A stretch of DNA of 64,000 bases from Salinibaculum rarum (GTDB lineage Archaea > Halobacteriota > Halobacteria > Halobacteriales > Haloarculaceae). Where the stretch lies: contig NZ_CP129992.1 of NCBI RefSeq assembly GCF_030505615.1, forward strand, positions 930,001 through 994,000, in the 5' to 3' direction. Each line of letters starts with the position of its first letter. Positions within the stretch are counted from its first letter, which is position 1. The notes beneath the pieces are model-generated. The model saw only the letters and a program-made list of their open reading frames with translations, made no database searches and was not told the DNA's origin. The position numbers and the translations under genes are program-made. Positions 35,068 to 44,623 of the stretch are shown here, one piece after another.

Positions 35068-35331
35068 ATGTCACATGCAGACATCCAAGCCGACGAGACG
35101 CTCGACGTGAAAGGAGCCTCCTGTCCGATGCCGGTCGTCAAGACCAAGCAGGCAATCGACGACCTCGCCCCGGGTGAGGTACTGTCGGTGCTGGCGACAG
35201 ACAGTGGGAGTATGAGTGACCTCGACGGCTGGGCGTCCGGAACAGACGGTGTCGAACTGCTCGACCAGCACGAACGCGCGGACGGCGACCAGACGGTGTA
35301 CGTCCACTACGTGAGGTCGGTCGACCAATGA
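35068..35331 (+). CDS. tusA: TusA-family sulfur carrier
   Basis: The 87-residue protein has the TusA motif CPMPVVKTKQAI with the persulfide-carrying Cys19 and the two-layer alpha/beta pattern (GEVLSVLATDSGSMSDLDGWA). It passes sulfane sulfur to acceptors in the cytosol. Its stop overlaps the DsrE-like start by 4 bp (ATGA). It is divergent from the yeeE operon. Confidence 0.92.
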   Translation: MSHADIQADETLDVKGASCPMPVVKTKQAIDDLAPGEVLSVLATDSGSMSDLDGWASGTDGVELLDQHERADGDQTVYVHYVRSVDQ

Positions 35332-35918
35332 GTACCGATACCGACGAGGCGGCCGATACGCCGCCACAGCCAGCGGCAGAGGAGGTCGCCGCGCTCCGCG
35401 AACGCATCGACGACCTCGAAGCCCAACTGGCGGAGGCCGACATCGACACCGACGACGACACCAACTCGATGGTCATCATCGCCACGAAGGGCACGCTCGA
35501 TATGGCCTATCCGCCGCTCATCCTCGCGTCGACGGCCGCCGCCTTCGGCTGGGACGTCACCGTCTTCACGACGTTCTGGGGACTGGAGATTCTCCACGAG
35601 GAGAACTCGAAGGACCTGAAGATGAGCGCCGTCGGCAACCCCAACATGGGCGTCCCGAACGCCATCGCCGCGATTCCCGGGATGGACCGGGTGACCAGCA
35701 CGATGATGCGAAAGCGCATCGATGACAACGAGGTCGCCTCCATCGAGGAACTCGTCGACACCTGCAACGCCATGGACGTGGAGATGCAGGCCTGCCAGAT
35801 GACGATGGACCTGCTCGATTACGAGGAAGACGAGTTCTACGACGGTGTCACCGCCGGCGTCGGCGCCGCGACCGCACTCGAAGAGATGGCCGATGCCGAC
35901 ATCCAGCTACTGGTGTAA
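35328..35918 (+). CDS. DsrE/DsrF/DrsH-like sulfur-transfer protein with N-terminal coiled coil
   Basis: The 196-residue protein has a short coiled coil (about 18-38, EEVAALRERIDDLEAQLAEA), then the DsrE2-type fold: MVIIATKGTLDMAYPPLILASTAAAFGWDVTVF, FWGLEILHE. It also has CNAMDVEMQACQMTMDLL with two cysteines about 9 residues apart, as in DsrE2/peroxiredoxin-like sulfurtransferases. It likely exchanges sulfur with TusA; the coupled overlap supports this. Confidence 0.88.
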   Translation: MSTDTDEAADTPPQPAAEEVAALRERIDDLEAQLAEADIDTDDDTNSMVIIATKGTLDMAYPPLILASTAAAFGWDVTVFTTFWGLEILHEENSKDLKMSAVGNPNMGVPNAIAAIPGMDRVTSTMMRKRIDDNEVASIEELVDTCNAMDVEMQACQMTMDLLDYEEDEFYDGVTAGVGAATALEEMADADIQLLV

Positions 35919-35961
35919 CTCCGCTGGCGCTCGCGTCTCGTCGGCACGAGTTTAGTCGCTT

Positions 35962-37923
35962 TCAGTCTGCTCTGGGCAGTTCCACGACGAACACTGAACC
36001 GTCGACGTCGTCGCGGCGCCGCTGTCGGCTGGCCGGAGAGCGCCGGCCGCCGTCGGCGGACGCCCGGCCCTGAGGCGGCCGCTCCCGGTGTCTGTCTTCG
36101 ACCCAGACGTCCCCACCGTAGGCGTCGACGAGCGTCTGCACCAGATAGAGTCCGATGCCGGTGCCGCCGCTTTCGAGCCCCTTCTCACCTTTTCCGAAGA
36201 TGTCCGCTTTCTGCCCGTCGGGAACGCCGGGACCGTTGTCCGCAATCTGGACCACCACACACTCGGACCGCGCCGTCGCCGACACTGTCACCTCCGGCAC
36301 GTCCTTGTCGTTGTGTTCGACGGCGTTGGTCAGGATGTTCCAGAACACCGAATCGAGCATGTCGTTTGCGTTCACGCTGACCGACGGTATCGACCCGTCG
36401 ATGGCGATGTCGGCGTCTCCGTGCGTCGACGCGACACTGTCGACTTGCGCCCGGAGACTCTCTCGGAGCCGTTTTGGCTCGGCGTCGGGCTCGGACTGCA
36501 ACATCGCTTCCGAGAGGTCGCGGGCCGTCTTCGTGAGCGCAATCGCGTTTTGCGTGCTCTCCTGGACCATCTCCACGTACTCCCGGCCGTCGTCGTCGAC
36601 GTGTTCGCCGAGCAAGTCGGTGTACGTCGACACCAGTTGGAGGTCGTTGCGGATGTCGTGGCGCACCATCTGGTTGAGCACCTCCAGTTCGTCGCGTTGC
36701 TCTTCGACGCGCTGCTGGTGGTCTGCCCGCTCGGTCACGTCGCGGTTGATGGCGACGAACCGCTCTATCTCGCCGCCGCCGGTAATCGGTGCAATCGTCT
36801 GGTCGAGGACGATGCGGTCGCCGTCGCTGTCCTCGTTGACGATTTCGCTGTGCCAGACGTCGCCGGCCAGAATCGTCTCCCACATCTCACGGTAAAATGT
36901 CTCGTCGTGTTCTCCGGAGTTGAGCACCCGCGGATTCTCCCCGCGTATCTCCTCGCGGCCGTAGCCAGTAATCTCCTCGAAGGCCGGATTGGCGTACTCG
37001 ATGGTCCCGTTCGTATCCGTGATGACGATACCGTGTCCCGAACTCTCGACAGCGCGTTTGAAACTCCGAAGCTCGCGGTCCTGTTCGACCCGGCCAAGCG
37101 CCGCCGTGGCCTTCGTTCCGAGGAGCCGCCCCAGTTTCACGTCCTCGCTGTCGAAGGTGTCGGCGGCGGCCGTCGACACGACCAACACCCCGTGTTCGCC
37201 CAGCGGGACGAGGAGGTCACTGTGACGTTGCGTGTCCCGACTCGCCGCTTCGTCGACGACAGAGTGGTCCTCGGAGACGACGAGTTCCCCGTCGGCGTAC
37301 GACGACCACGCCGGACTCTCGGCGCTGAGCGTCGGCGGCTCGCCACATCGGGCGCCGAGACTGTCCGTCCACGCGACCGGTGTGAGCGACGACTGCTGGT
37401 CGTCGGGCCGGTAGACGCACGCACACGACCGCCCGAGCGTCGCCGTGACTGCGTCGACGACCGACTGTGCGATCGCATCCGTGGAGTCTCGTCGGTCCAT
37501 CTCGCGGACGGCGCCGTGCAGTGCGGTGAGCCGGCGCTCGCGAGCGGACGCTTCGGACGCCTGCTGGTTCCGTTCGAGACTGGATACGAGCCGGTCCGGG
37601 TTCGACCGGGCGACCGACCGCGGGACGTAGTCGGTGACACCCGCCGCCATCGCAGCACTCGCGAGTGTCTCGCTTCCATCAGCGGGAGACAGAACCACCG
37701 GGAGCGAGGGCGCCACGTCGCGTAGCTCCTCGATGAGCGTGAGTCCGTCCGTGTCGGGCAACTCCTGGGCCGTCAGGACGGCGTCGACGTGTTCGGTCCG
37801 GAGTCGCTCGCGGGCACTGCTGGCCGTCGCGACCGACACCACTGTGACTGCCGCGTCTGCCAGTGCCGTCTCGACGGCGCCGTCGAGTTCGACGCCGATG
37901 GTCAGTGCCCGCCGACCTACCAT
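35962..37923 (-). CDS. Hybrid sensor histidine kinase: degenerate receiver, GAF, PAS, HisKA, HATPase
   Basis: The 653-residue protein has no TM. Its domains are a receiver-like domain (1-110) in which the phosphoacceptor position before LPDTDG appears to be Ala (AVLTAQELPDTDG), a GAF domain (about 140-275), and a PAS domain (about 288-410, with ITDTNGTIEYANPAFEEITGY and a PAC tail). These are followed by HisKA (NQMVRHDIRNDLQL with the phosphorylatable His) and HATPase (N box NILTNAVEHN, G1 DNGPGVPD, G2 GGTGIGLYLV). Near the end, an Arg-rich insertion of about 25 residues interrupts the last strands. A soluble, cytoplasmic sensor; partner regulator not in the window. Confidence 0.85.
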   Translation of the reverse strand: MVGRRALTIGVELDGAVETALADAAVTVVSVATASSARERLRTEHVDAVLTAQELPDTDGLTLIEELRDVAPSLPVVLSPADGSETLASAAMAAGVTDYVPRSVARSNPDRLVSSLERNQQASEASARERRLTALHGAVREMDRRDSTDAIAQSVVDAVTATLGRSCACVYRPDDQQSSLTPVAWTDSLGARCGEPPTLSAESPAWSSYADGELVVSEDHSVVDEAASRDTQRHSDLLVPLGEHGVLVVSTAAADTFDSEDVKLGRLLGTKATAALGRVEQDRELRSFKRAVESSGHGIVITDTNGTIEYANPAFEEITGYGREEIRGENPRVLNSGEHDETFYREMWETILAGDVWHSEIVNEDSDGDRIVLDQTIAPITGGGEIERFVAINRDVTERADHQQRVEEQRDELEVLNQMVRHDIRNDLQLVSTYTDLLGEHVDDDGREYVEMVQESTQNAIALTKTARDLSEAMLQSEPDAEPKRLRESLRAQVDSVASTHGDADIAIDGSIPSVSVNANDMLDSVFWNILTNAVEHNDKDVPEVTVSATARSECVVVQIADNGPGVPDGQKADIFGKGEKGLESGGTGIGLYLVQTLVDAYGGDVWVEDRHRERPPQGRASADGGRRSPASRQRRRDDVDGSVFVVELPRAD

Positions 37924-38054
37924 TTAGCAACGTTCTGTCCCTCTCGGTAATCAAATTTGCCATTCCCTGGCTGTTTATTCCGCATCTGCGGTCGGCCGGG
38001 AACGGCGTGGCGAATGTTGCTGTCGCTGTCCGAACGCGTACCGTTGCCGCCCGC

Positions 38055-39581
38055 CTACAGCGATTCGAGCGTCCCACCGCCGAGTCCCTCCCACGCGACG
38101 CGATACCCCAGCGCCGACAGCACTGCACTCGCGTCGTCGAGACCGTACTCGTCGAGGACCGCTTCGGCCTCGGACAGGCTCATCCCCGCTTCGATTCGCT
38201 CCTCGACAGCCGCCAGGACCGCCGGCCGGACGAGCGTCCGTCCGACCCGCTCGTGCTCTGGGAACCCCTTCGCTTCCACTGCGCGCTCGCTGACGCCGTA
38301 CTCGTCGGCCAGCGTCGCCAGTGTCACCACGTCTGCGTCCGGCCGCAACGTCTCGGGCAACGCCGCGACTGCCCGTTCGACCAGTTGTGTCTCGTATCGG
38401 CGAAGCGCGTCCCGGACGTCTTTGACTCGGACCGTCCCGGCGTAGGGAATCGCGCGGTGGTCCCGCGCCTCCAGGTCCTCGGTGACGCCCAGCGACTCGT
38501 CGACGGCCACCAGCAACTCCACGTCGTCGACGTCGGCCAGTCGCGAGAGTTTCTTTTCGACGTACTCGGGCGTCCAAAAGCCCATAATCTCGAAGTAGAC
38601 GCGGAAGTCACTGTGTTTGTAATCGAACGCGAAATCGGGGATGACGACGTGCTCGCCGGCCGCGATGGGGTCCGGTTCCCGGACGAGGTTCCACTCCAGG
38701 TCCAGCGAGGAAAAGCGCGCCGCGAAGTCGGCCTCGACGCCGCTGTCGAAGGTGACCTCCGTGACCGGGTCGGTCCCGGGAACGGACACGTCGGCGTCGG
38801 TCAGCGTCATCTCACGCTCGGTGCCGCGGTCGTCGATAGTCGCGGTGAGTTCCCACTCGGCCGCGCCGGCGACGGTCCGGAGCAGGCGGGCAAACCGCGT
38901 GCCGTAGCGTCGGCTGTTGGCAAAGAGTGCGTCCGGACCGGTCACGACGAGTTCGCGGTCGGTCTCGGCGACAGTCCGGCGCGTCTCCTCGGGGAGCCGG
39001 CGGACCTCGTACATGAGGCGGAGTCGTTTGACCGCCGAGATGGCCGCCTTGGGGTCACTCGACCGGACGCGAACCTCGGTCGCGTCGAAGAGTGCCGTCT
39101 GGGCCAGCGAGAGGTTGTACTGTGCGACGAGCGCGTCGGGGTCGAACCGCTCTGGCACGTCGACGAGAACCTGGCGCTCGTCGCGGTCGGCGTACAGCGA
39201 CGTCTCGACCGCCTCCGGTGACACGTCGAGGCGCTTTGCCGCCCGGTCGAGGGCCGCCCCGCGCTCGCGTTCGGTGACGACACCGACGGCTTCGGCCGAC
39301 TCGAAAGCTATCTCGCGAGCGCGCGCCGGGTCGACCGGTGCCTGCGTCTCGGCGGTCGTCTCCCTGTCGAGAAGTTTGGCAAAGCCCCGGACCAGTTTGA
39401 AGTCGTCGCTGTCCCGTTCGATAGACTCCAGGGCGTCGTCCAGCCGACGGCGTGGCTCGCCGACGTGGCCCTGATAACAGCCGAGCACCCGCGCTGCCAC
39501 CTGCCGGTCGTCACCGTCGGCAAACTGTGGGTGGTAGCCGCCGCCGGCCCGCGAGACGCGAAGCAGGTCCTTCGTCAGCAC
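38055..39581 (-). CDS. bax1: Bax1-type nuclease (DUF790), partner of XPB helicase
   Basis: The 508-residue protein starts at GTG 39581 (MLTKDLLRVSRAGGGYHPQF). The C-terminal nuclease region contains VVIPDFAFDY and VYFEIMGFWTPEYVEKKL, the PD-(D/E)xK-like core. Helical NTR-like segments precede it. Bax1 forms a helicase-nuclease with XPB in archaeal DNA repair. XPB is encoded 2.6 kb upstream on the same strand, separated by a transducer and a hypothetical gene. The last ~60 residues contain small helices (EAEAVLDEYGLDDASAVL). Confidence 0.88.
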   Translation of the reverse strand: MLTKDLLRVSRAGGGYHPQFADGDDRQVAARVLGCYQGHVGEPRRRLDDALESIERDSDDFKLVRGFAKLLDRETTAETQAPVDPARAREIAFESAEAVGVVTERERGAALDRAAKRLDVSPEAVETSLYADRDERQVLVDVPERFDPDALVAQYNLSLAQTALFDATEVRVRSSDPKAAISAVKRLRLMYEVRRLPEETRRTVAETDRELVVTGPDALFANSRRYGTRFARLLRTVAGAAEWELTATIDDRGTEREMTLTDADVSVPGTDPVTEVTFDSGVEADFAARFSSLDLEWNLVREPDPIAAGEHVVIPDFAFDYKHSDFRVYFEIMGFWTPEYVEKKLSRLADVDDVELLVAVDESLGVTEDLEARDHRAIPYAGTVRVKDVRDALRRYETQLVERAVAALPETLRPDADVVTLATLADEYGVSERAVEAKGFPEHERVGRTLVRPAVLAAVEERIEAGMSLSEAEAVLDEYGLDDASAVLSALGYRVAWEGLGGGTLESL

Positions 39582-39638
39582 TGGTCGCTACTCGACGGCC
39601 GGGCAAGAAAAGTCTCACTCTCGTCGTGGCCCGTCGGG

Positions 39639-40112
39639 TCAGTTCCGGCGCGTCCCCGCCTGCGTGGACACGTCGGCGTCGACCCAGTTTGCCTCGTCGA
39701 GGACGAGCGTCGAGATGACCGCGGCGACGCGTCGTGCGCTCTCTTCGCGCTCGAAAAACGAGATGCTCCCGAGCGACGGGTTGACCGACCGGCTCACCTC
39801 CGCTGTCGGCAACCCGTCGTCGCCGACGATGCTCTCGATTTCGCGGGTGAGGCGCTCGCCGACCTCGGTCGTCGTCGTCGGTGCGAGCTGGTGTCCCGCC
39901 GGCAGCAGGTCGTAGGTGATAGCGTACCCCTCCTCGTATACCTCGACGGCGAAGAAGGGCTTGCGCTCGCGTTCGGCCTCGCTGTACTTCTGTTCGACCG
40001 TCTCCCTGTCCCCGTAGAGCGGCACCTCGTGCGGCTCGTATCCTGGCACGCTCCCGAATACGTGCTCGGCAGTGATGTACTTATCCCAGATTCGCGCTGG
40101 CGGCGGTCTCAA
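39639..40112 (-). CDS. Hypothetical protein coupled to the chemotaxis transducer
   Basis: The 157-residue soluble protein starts at TTG 40112, which overlaps the transducer's TGA (TTGA), suggesting re-initiation coupling. An internal GTG is possible. It has no recognised domain. Features are [37 protein letters not shown] and [21 protein letters not shown]. It lies between the transducer and Bax1. Function unknown. Confidence 0.6.
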   Translation of the reverse strand: MRPPPARIWDKYITAEHVFGSVPGYEPHEVPLYGDRETVEQKYSEAERERKPFFAVEVYEEGYAITYDLLPAGHQLAPTTTTEVGERLTREIESIVGDDGLPTAEVSRSVNPSLGSISFFEREESARRVAAVISTLVLDEANWVDADVSTQAGTRRN

Positions 40113-42028
40113 TCGCTTGGCTGGGGCTCCGTCTCGCTCACCTCGAACTTCGCGAGGAGCGTCTGGAGCTGTCGTGCCTGCTCGCTCAGGGAGTTGACGT
40201 TGGTACTGACCTCCGACATCGACTCGGTCTGTTCTTTTGCGACAGTCGACGCACTCGCGGTCTCCTCGGCAGTCCGCTGGCTGATGTCCGCGACCTCCTC
40301 GACCATCGACACCGCCTCCTCGGCGCTTGCGGCCTGATCGTCGGTCGTGGCGCTTATCTCGTGGATACCGCTGTCGGTCTCCTCCGCGTTCTCGCTGACC
40401 TGCGTGAACGCGTCGACGACGTCTTCGATGGCCTGGACTCCCTCCTGCATGTACTCTTTTGCCTGCTGGGCCTCCTGGACCGTCGTTGCCGTCTGGGCCT
40501 GGGTTTTCCCGATGAGCTGTTCGATTTCCGTCGCCGATTCCTGGGTCTCTTCGGCCAGTTGTTTGACTTCGTTTGCGACCACCGCAAAGCCGTCGCCGCT
40601 GGCACCGTCTGCGCCGCCCCCGGCGCGGGCGGCCTCGATGTTCGCGTTCAGCGCGAGCATGTTCGTCTGCTCCGCGATGTCGCTGATGAGCTCGATTATC
40701 TCGCTGATTTCGGCCATCTGCTCGTTGAGGGCGTCGACGTTCTCGACCGTCGAGTCGATTGCCGACTGCACTTTGTGTGCGTCTTCGAGCGCCTGCTGGC
40801 CGGTCTCTTCACCGGACTCCGCGATTTCGGCCGTCTCGTGGGACCGCTCGGCCACCGTCTCTGCGGAGGCGGCCACCTCTTCGACTGCGGCCGACAGGTT
40901 CGTCATCTCGTTTGACACCTCGTCGAGCATCTCCCGCTGTTCGTTCGCCCCGTCGGCTATCGTCTGAATCGAGTCGCTCATCTCCGCGCTCGCCTGCTCT
41001 GCCTCGGCGGTGGTGGTGTCTGCGTCCTCGCTCGTGGCAGTCACCTCCTCGGCGAACGACTGGATTTCCTGCATCGTCGACTCCGTCTCCTCCATGACCT
41101 CGTTGAACGACGCCCCGATCTGTGCCATCGCGTCGCTCTCGCTGTCGGCTTCGACCCGGACCGACAGCTCTCCGTCTGCCGCCCGTGACATCGCGGCGCT
41201 GTAGGCGTCGGCCTTGGCTTCGAGGTGCTCGTTCAGTTGTTCGACCTCGCGTTGCTTGGCCTCTGCCTGTGCCTTTGCCTCCTCGGCGTCTGCTTTCGCC
41301 TGTTCGATTTTTGCCTGCTTTTCTTCGAGACTCTCGACTTCCGCCGTCTTCTCCCGTGCTTCCTGGAGCTGGAGTTCCGCCTGTTCCCTGGACTTCTCGG
41401 TCGAGTACCACTGTGTCATCAACGCGCCGGCGAGCCCGAGGACGAACACTGCGTGGATGACACCCCACACCCACGGGTTGTTGATACCGGCGGCGTGGTT
41501 GTAGACCCGACTCGGGTCTATCATCCCGAAGTAGCCGTGCTGGACCGCCACGTACGCGATACCCAGCGCGAAGGGCAGCCAGTCCTCGTAGATGGCGACC
41601 ACGCCCATCACGACGAAAAAGTGGAAGTGTGCCTCGATGTAGCCGCCCGAAAAGTGGACTAGAAAGCCCGACGCCGTCACCATCCCCAGCGCCGCCAGCG
41701 CCGTCCGGGTCCGCCGACTGAAAAACGACCACCGCGCGAGGAGGACAAACCCGACGAGAACGCCCAGTTCGGCGAGTACGATCGTCGTCGGAATCGCCGG
41801 CAGCGTCGCGCCTGTGACGGCCGACTCGGTCCCCTCGTACATCCCGAGGACGAACATCGGCGGAACGTGCGCCAACAGGAGAATGAGAATATTTCGGTGC
41901 CGACTGCGCCACGTCTCTTCGGGAATCGTCTTGCCGTTTGGAATGTACTCGACAAACTCACGAAGGACGCGCTCCCAGTGGCTCACCTGTAACACCCCTC
42001 TCTCTGCTTCGCCTGTTGGCTGTGCCAT
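40109..42028 (-). CDS. Six-TM methyl-accepting transducer (Htr) with His-rich membrane sensor
   Basis: The ATG at 42028 is chosen over GTG 42046; TTATAA is centred about 58 bp upstream, so a short leader is likely. The 639-residue protein has six TM helices (about 45-207). Helices 4-5 carry the conserved pattern [16 protein letters not shown] and YEDWLPF...VAVQHG, a His-rich motif seen in other sensors and suggestive of heme or metal binding. A long coiled coil, HAMP-like segment and the signalling hairpin ([20 protein letters not shown]...[18 protein letters not shown]) follow. It should signal through CheA/CheW to archaella; the stimulus is unknown, oxygen a possibility. Confidence 0.85.
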   Translation of the reverse strand: MAQPTGEAERGVLQVSHWERVLREFVEYIPNGKTIPEETWRSRHRNILILLLAHVPPMFVLGMYEGTESAVTGATLPAIPTTIVLAELGVLVGFVLLARWSFFSRRTRTALAALGMVTASGFLVHFSGGYIEAHFHFFVVMGVVAIYEDWLPFALGIAYVAVQHGYFGMIDPSRVYNHAAGINNPWVWGVIHAVFVLGLAGALMTQWYSTEKSREQAELQLQEAREKTAEVESLEEKQAKIEQAKADAEEAKAQAEAKQREVEQLNEHLEAKADAYSAAMSRAADGELSVRVEADSESDAMAQIGASFNEVMEETESTMQEIQSFAEEVTATSEDADTTTAEAEQASAEMSDSIQTIADGANEQREMLDEVSNEMTNLSAAVEEVAASAETVAERSHETAEIAESGEETGQQALEDAHKVQSAIDSTVENVDALNEQMAEISEIIELISDIAEQTNMLALNANIEAARAGGGADGASGDGFAVVANEVKQLAEETQESATEIEQLIGKTQAQTATTVQEAQQAKEYMQEGVQAIEDVVDAFTQVSENAEETDSGIHEISATTDDQAASAEEAVSMVEEVADISQRTAEETASASTVAKEQTESMSEVSTNVNSLSEQARQLQTLLAKFEVSETEPQPSD

Positions 42029-42184
42029 GTCTCGGGATGCGCGCACACGCGCGAAAAAGAGTTTCTCCCCGAGTATCAGATGTTATAACTGGATGCGCCG
42101 GTCGGGACCATCTACTGATACTGGGGCTCTGTGAGCCGGTTCCCGTTCGATATTCGAGATTCTTCCCTTCCGGTCAGAATCTCG

Positions 42185-43567
42185 CTACCTCCGCCGTCTC
42201 GCCACCCGTACCTCTGCCGTGTCTTCGGTGACCAGTTCGTACAACAGCGCACGACCTGCACTCGCTTCGCCCTCTTTCGGCCGGAGAATCCGCCCTAACC
42301 GCTGGGTAAATTCCCGCTCGCTGCCGCTCCCGGAGAGCACCACTCCCACGTTCGCGTCCGGCACGTCTACCCCCTCGTCGAGGACGTTCGCGGTCACGAC
42401 GCGGCTGTAGGTCCCGTCCCGGAACCGCTGGAGAATCGTCTCCCGCTCCTCTGTCCCCGTCTCGTGGGTAATCGCGGGGATGAGAAACCGCTCGGAGAGC
42501 CGATAGACGAGGTCTGTCGAGGCGGTGAAGACGATGACTCTGTCCGCCCGATGGCGGTCCAGAATCTCGGCCAGCCGCTCGACTTTCCGCGTCGCGTTCA
42601 TCGTCACCTCGCGGGCGCGCTGTTTCGCCAGCAGCGCCTCTCGCGCCCTGGGGTCCGTCCCGGAGCGTTTGACCAGTTCCTGATAGTCGCTGCCGCTCCG
42701 GAGCTGGATGTTCGAACTGGCGAGGTAGTCGGTGAACGTCGACTGGTGGCGCTCGTAGACTGCTCGCTCCTCGTTGGTCAGTGCGACGGCGAGCCGTTTG
42801 ATGTCGTAGTCCGCCAGGTGTTCGCCAGCGAGGTCGTCCACGTCGATGCGGTGGACGAGCGGACCCAGCAGGTCGGCGACTACCTCGTGAGCGCCGTCCG
42901 GCCGCTCGAACGTCGCCGTCAGGCCGAGCCGTGCGGGTGCGGCGAGCAACCGTGCGATGTCGCGGTATCCCTCGCCGCCGAGGTGGTGGACCTCGTCGAA
43001 GACGACCAGTCCGAAGCGGTCGCCGAGTTCGGCCGCGCGGAGATACGCCGAGTCGTAGGTCGCGACGGTCACGTCCTCGATACGTTGCTCGCCGCCACCG
43101 AGCTGGCCGATGGGACAGTCGAACTCCGTGGTCAGTTCCGTCCGCCACTGCGTGAGAAGGTCGATAGTCGGGACGACGACGAGCGTCGGCACGCCCAGCG
43201 CCTCCATCGCGGCGATGCCGATGACGGTCTTCCCGCTGCCGGTCGGCAGTTCGAGCACGCCACGCTCCGGCGGGCCGGTCCCGGCGTTGCCGTCGCCGGT
43301 CTGCCACGCCGTTAGCGCTTCTTGCTGGTACTCGCGGAGGCGATACGTCGATTCGAGGTCGAGCGTCGGGAGCGCGAGCGCGCGGTCTGTGACCTCGTGA
43401 CCCGTCGCGTCGAGTGCGTCCCGTAGAGCTGTGTACTGGTGGGCGGGCGCACGAAGGGTCTCCGAGCGGGGGTCGTACTCGAGGCCGGGGAGCGCGTCGG
43501 CGTCGATGTCGCCGTCGCTGGCGACGCGAATCGTTCCGTCCTCGAACGTGAGCACCACGTCGGCCAC
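42185..43567 (-). CDS. xpb: XPB/Rad25-type DNA helicase
   Basis: The GTG at 43567 is chosen: the DRD-like N-terminus VADVVLTFEDGTIRVAS starts there and a TATA-like TTATTTT is about 25 bp upstream. The 460-residue protein has helicase motif I ELPTGSGKTVIG, motif Ia VVPTIDLLTQW, DEVHH (DEAH-type box), LGLTATF, VIVFTASTD, TANVLDEGVDVPDA and the final QRLGRILRP. RED motif-like RxD residues are not clear. It unwinds DNA with Bax1 in repair or transcription-related processing. Adjacent 138 bp carries the transducer promoter. Confidence 0.88.
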   Translation of the reverse strand: MADVVLTFEDGTIRVASDGDIDADALPGLEYDPRSETLRAPAHQYTALRDALDATGHEVTDRALALPTLDLESTYRLREYQQEALTAWQTGDGNAGTGPPERGVLELPTGSGKTVIGIAAMEALGVPTLVVVPTIDLLTQWRTELTTEFDCPIGQLGGGEQRIEDVTVATYDSAYLRAAELGDRFGLVVFDEVHHLGGEGYRDIARLLAAPARLGLTATFERPDGAHEVVADLLGPLVHRIDVDDLAGEHLADYDIKRLAVALTNEERAVYERHQSTFTDYLASSNIQLRSGSDYQELVKRSGTDPRAREALLAKQRAREVTMNATRKVERLAEILDRHRADRVIVFTASTDLVYRLSERFLIPAITHETGTEERETILQRFRDGTYSRVVTANVLDEGVDVPDANVGVVLSGSGSEREFTQRLGRILRPKEGEASAGRALLYELVTEDTAEVRVARRRR

Positions 43568-43656
43568 ACCCGGAGTCGGTGGCCGGGGAAAATAACGGCT
43601 GCGCCGTCCGTTCCCAACCGTCACCCTAACGGGGACTGCCGACGTAGGGCTGGGTG

Positions 43657-44553
43657 ATGAGTGACGCCTCCGACGATGCCGTCCGCGAGCGCGACCCCGA
43701 ATCGGGGGGTGACACGGGCGAGTCAGCCGACGAGGAGATAGAGGCACTCCGCCAGGAGGTCGAACAGAAGTACGACTTCGAGGATTTCGGCCCCCAGGAG
43801 ATGGCCGAGATGAGCCAGGAGGAGTGGGAGGCGGCCTTCGACCCCGACACCTGGATTACAGGCGAGGAACTGCTCGACCGCGTCGAGGCCGACCTGAAAA
43901 ACCGGGTCGTCACCCGCGACGTGTTCGCGCGCGTCGAGCGGTTCGACGACCTCATTATCGCCTATTCGGACTCGGGCTATGCGGCCGTCTACGCCGACGG
44001 CACCGTCGAGGGCTCTGGCACCGTGCTCCGGGACGTGAAACCGACCGTCGCGCTGTGTTCGATGGACTCCTACGACGTCCCCGAGATGCCCGAAGGCGAC
44101 GTGCTCCCCCAGCCACAGGACGTGCCAGAGAGCAGCGACGCACTGGGCAACACGGTGTTGCAGGTGGTCGCGGCCGTGCAGTTGCTCGCGGGGGCGGTCC
44201 TGCTCGGGGCGGGCGTGCTGTACCTGACGAACATCCTCTCGCCGCCGGGCGCGTCCAGTGGGACGTTCAACCTCTGGTTGCTCTTTGTCGCAGGCATCGG
44301 CTTTGCCCTCATCGGCGTGTTCCTGTTCGTGATGGTCGCAAACGCCAGGCTCTCCGATAAGTTCCGCGCCGAGGAGTTCCGAAATCGCCTGCGAGCGGTC
44401 GGACTGGAGGACGACGAGCGGCCGGACTTCCTGGACGAACTGGACGGGGACCTCCCCGAGCGGCTCCGGGCGGCCGACGAGGAGACCGCGGACGCGGACG
44501 CCGGCGCGACGTCTCGTGACCCCGACGACAGTTCGGATTCGCCGTCGACCTGA
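43657..44553 (+). CDS. Membrane protein at head of the bc/b6f-like cluster (DUF7319-like)
   Basis: The ATG at 43657 is used rather than GTG 43654. The 298-residue protein has an acidic cytoplasmic N-terminus (1-60), a globular segment (about 70-140; EELLDRVEADLKNRVVTRDVFARVERFDD, YADGTVEGSGTVLRDVKP), two TM helices (about 163-187 and 200-224) and an acidic tail. I associate this gene with DUF7319, a protein that consistently precedes halocyanin and Rieske genes in haloarchaea; a role in assembly or as accessory subunit is inferred from position only. Confidence 0.7.
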   Translation: MSDASDDAVRERDPESGGDTGESADEEIEALRQEVEQKYDFEDFGPQEMAEMSQEEWEAAFDPDTWITGEELLDRVEADLKNRVVTRDVFARVERFDDLIIAYSDSGYAAVYADGTVEGSGTVLRDVKPTVALCSMDSYDVPEMPEGDVLPQPQDVPESSDALGNTVLQVVAAVQLLAGAVLLGAGVLYLTNILSPPGASSGTFNLWLLFVAGIGFALIGVFLFVMVANARLSDKFRAEEFRNRLRAVGLEDDERPDFLDELDGDLPERLRAADEETADADAGATSRDPDDSSDSPST

Positions 44554-44623
44554 GAGCCGAAACCTCTGAACGACGGCGTATTCGGTGGGTTTATACAAAC
44601 TCAGTACTGAGATTTCAACGGAT

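Noticed and set aside
36000-36085. Frameshift in the histidine kinase
   Set aside because: The main frame resumes the conserved final strand (GSVFVVELP); other frames give no better match, so an in-frame insertion is favoured.
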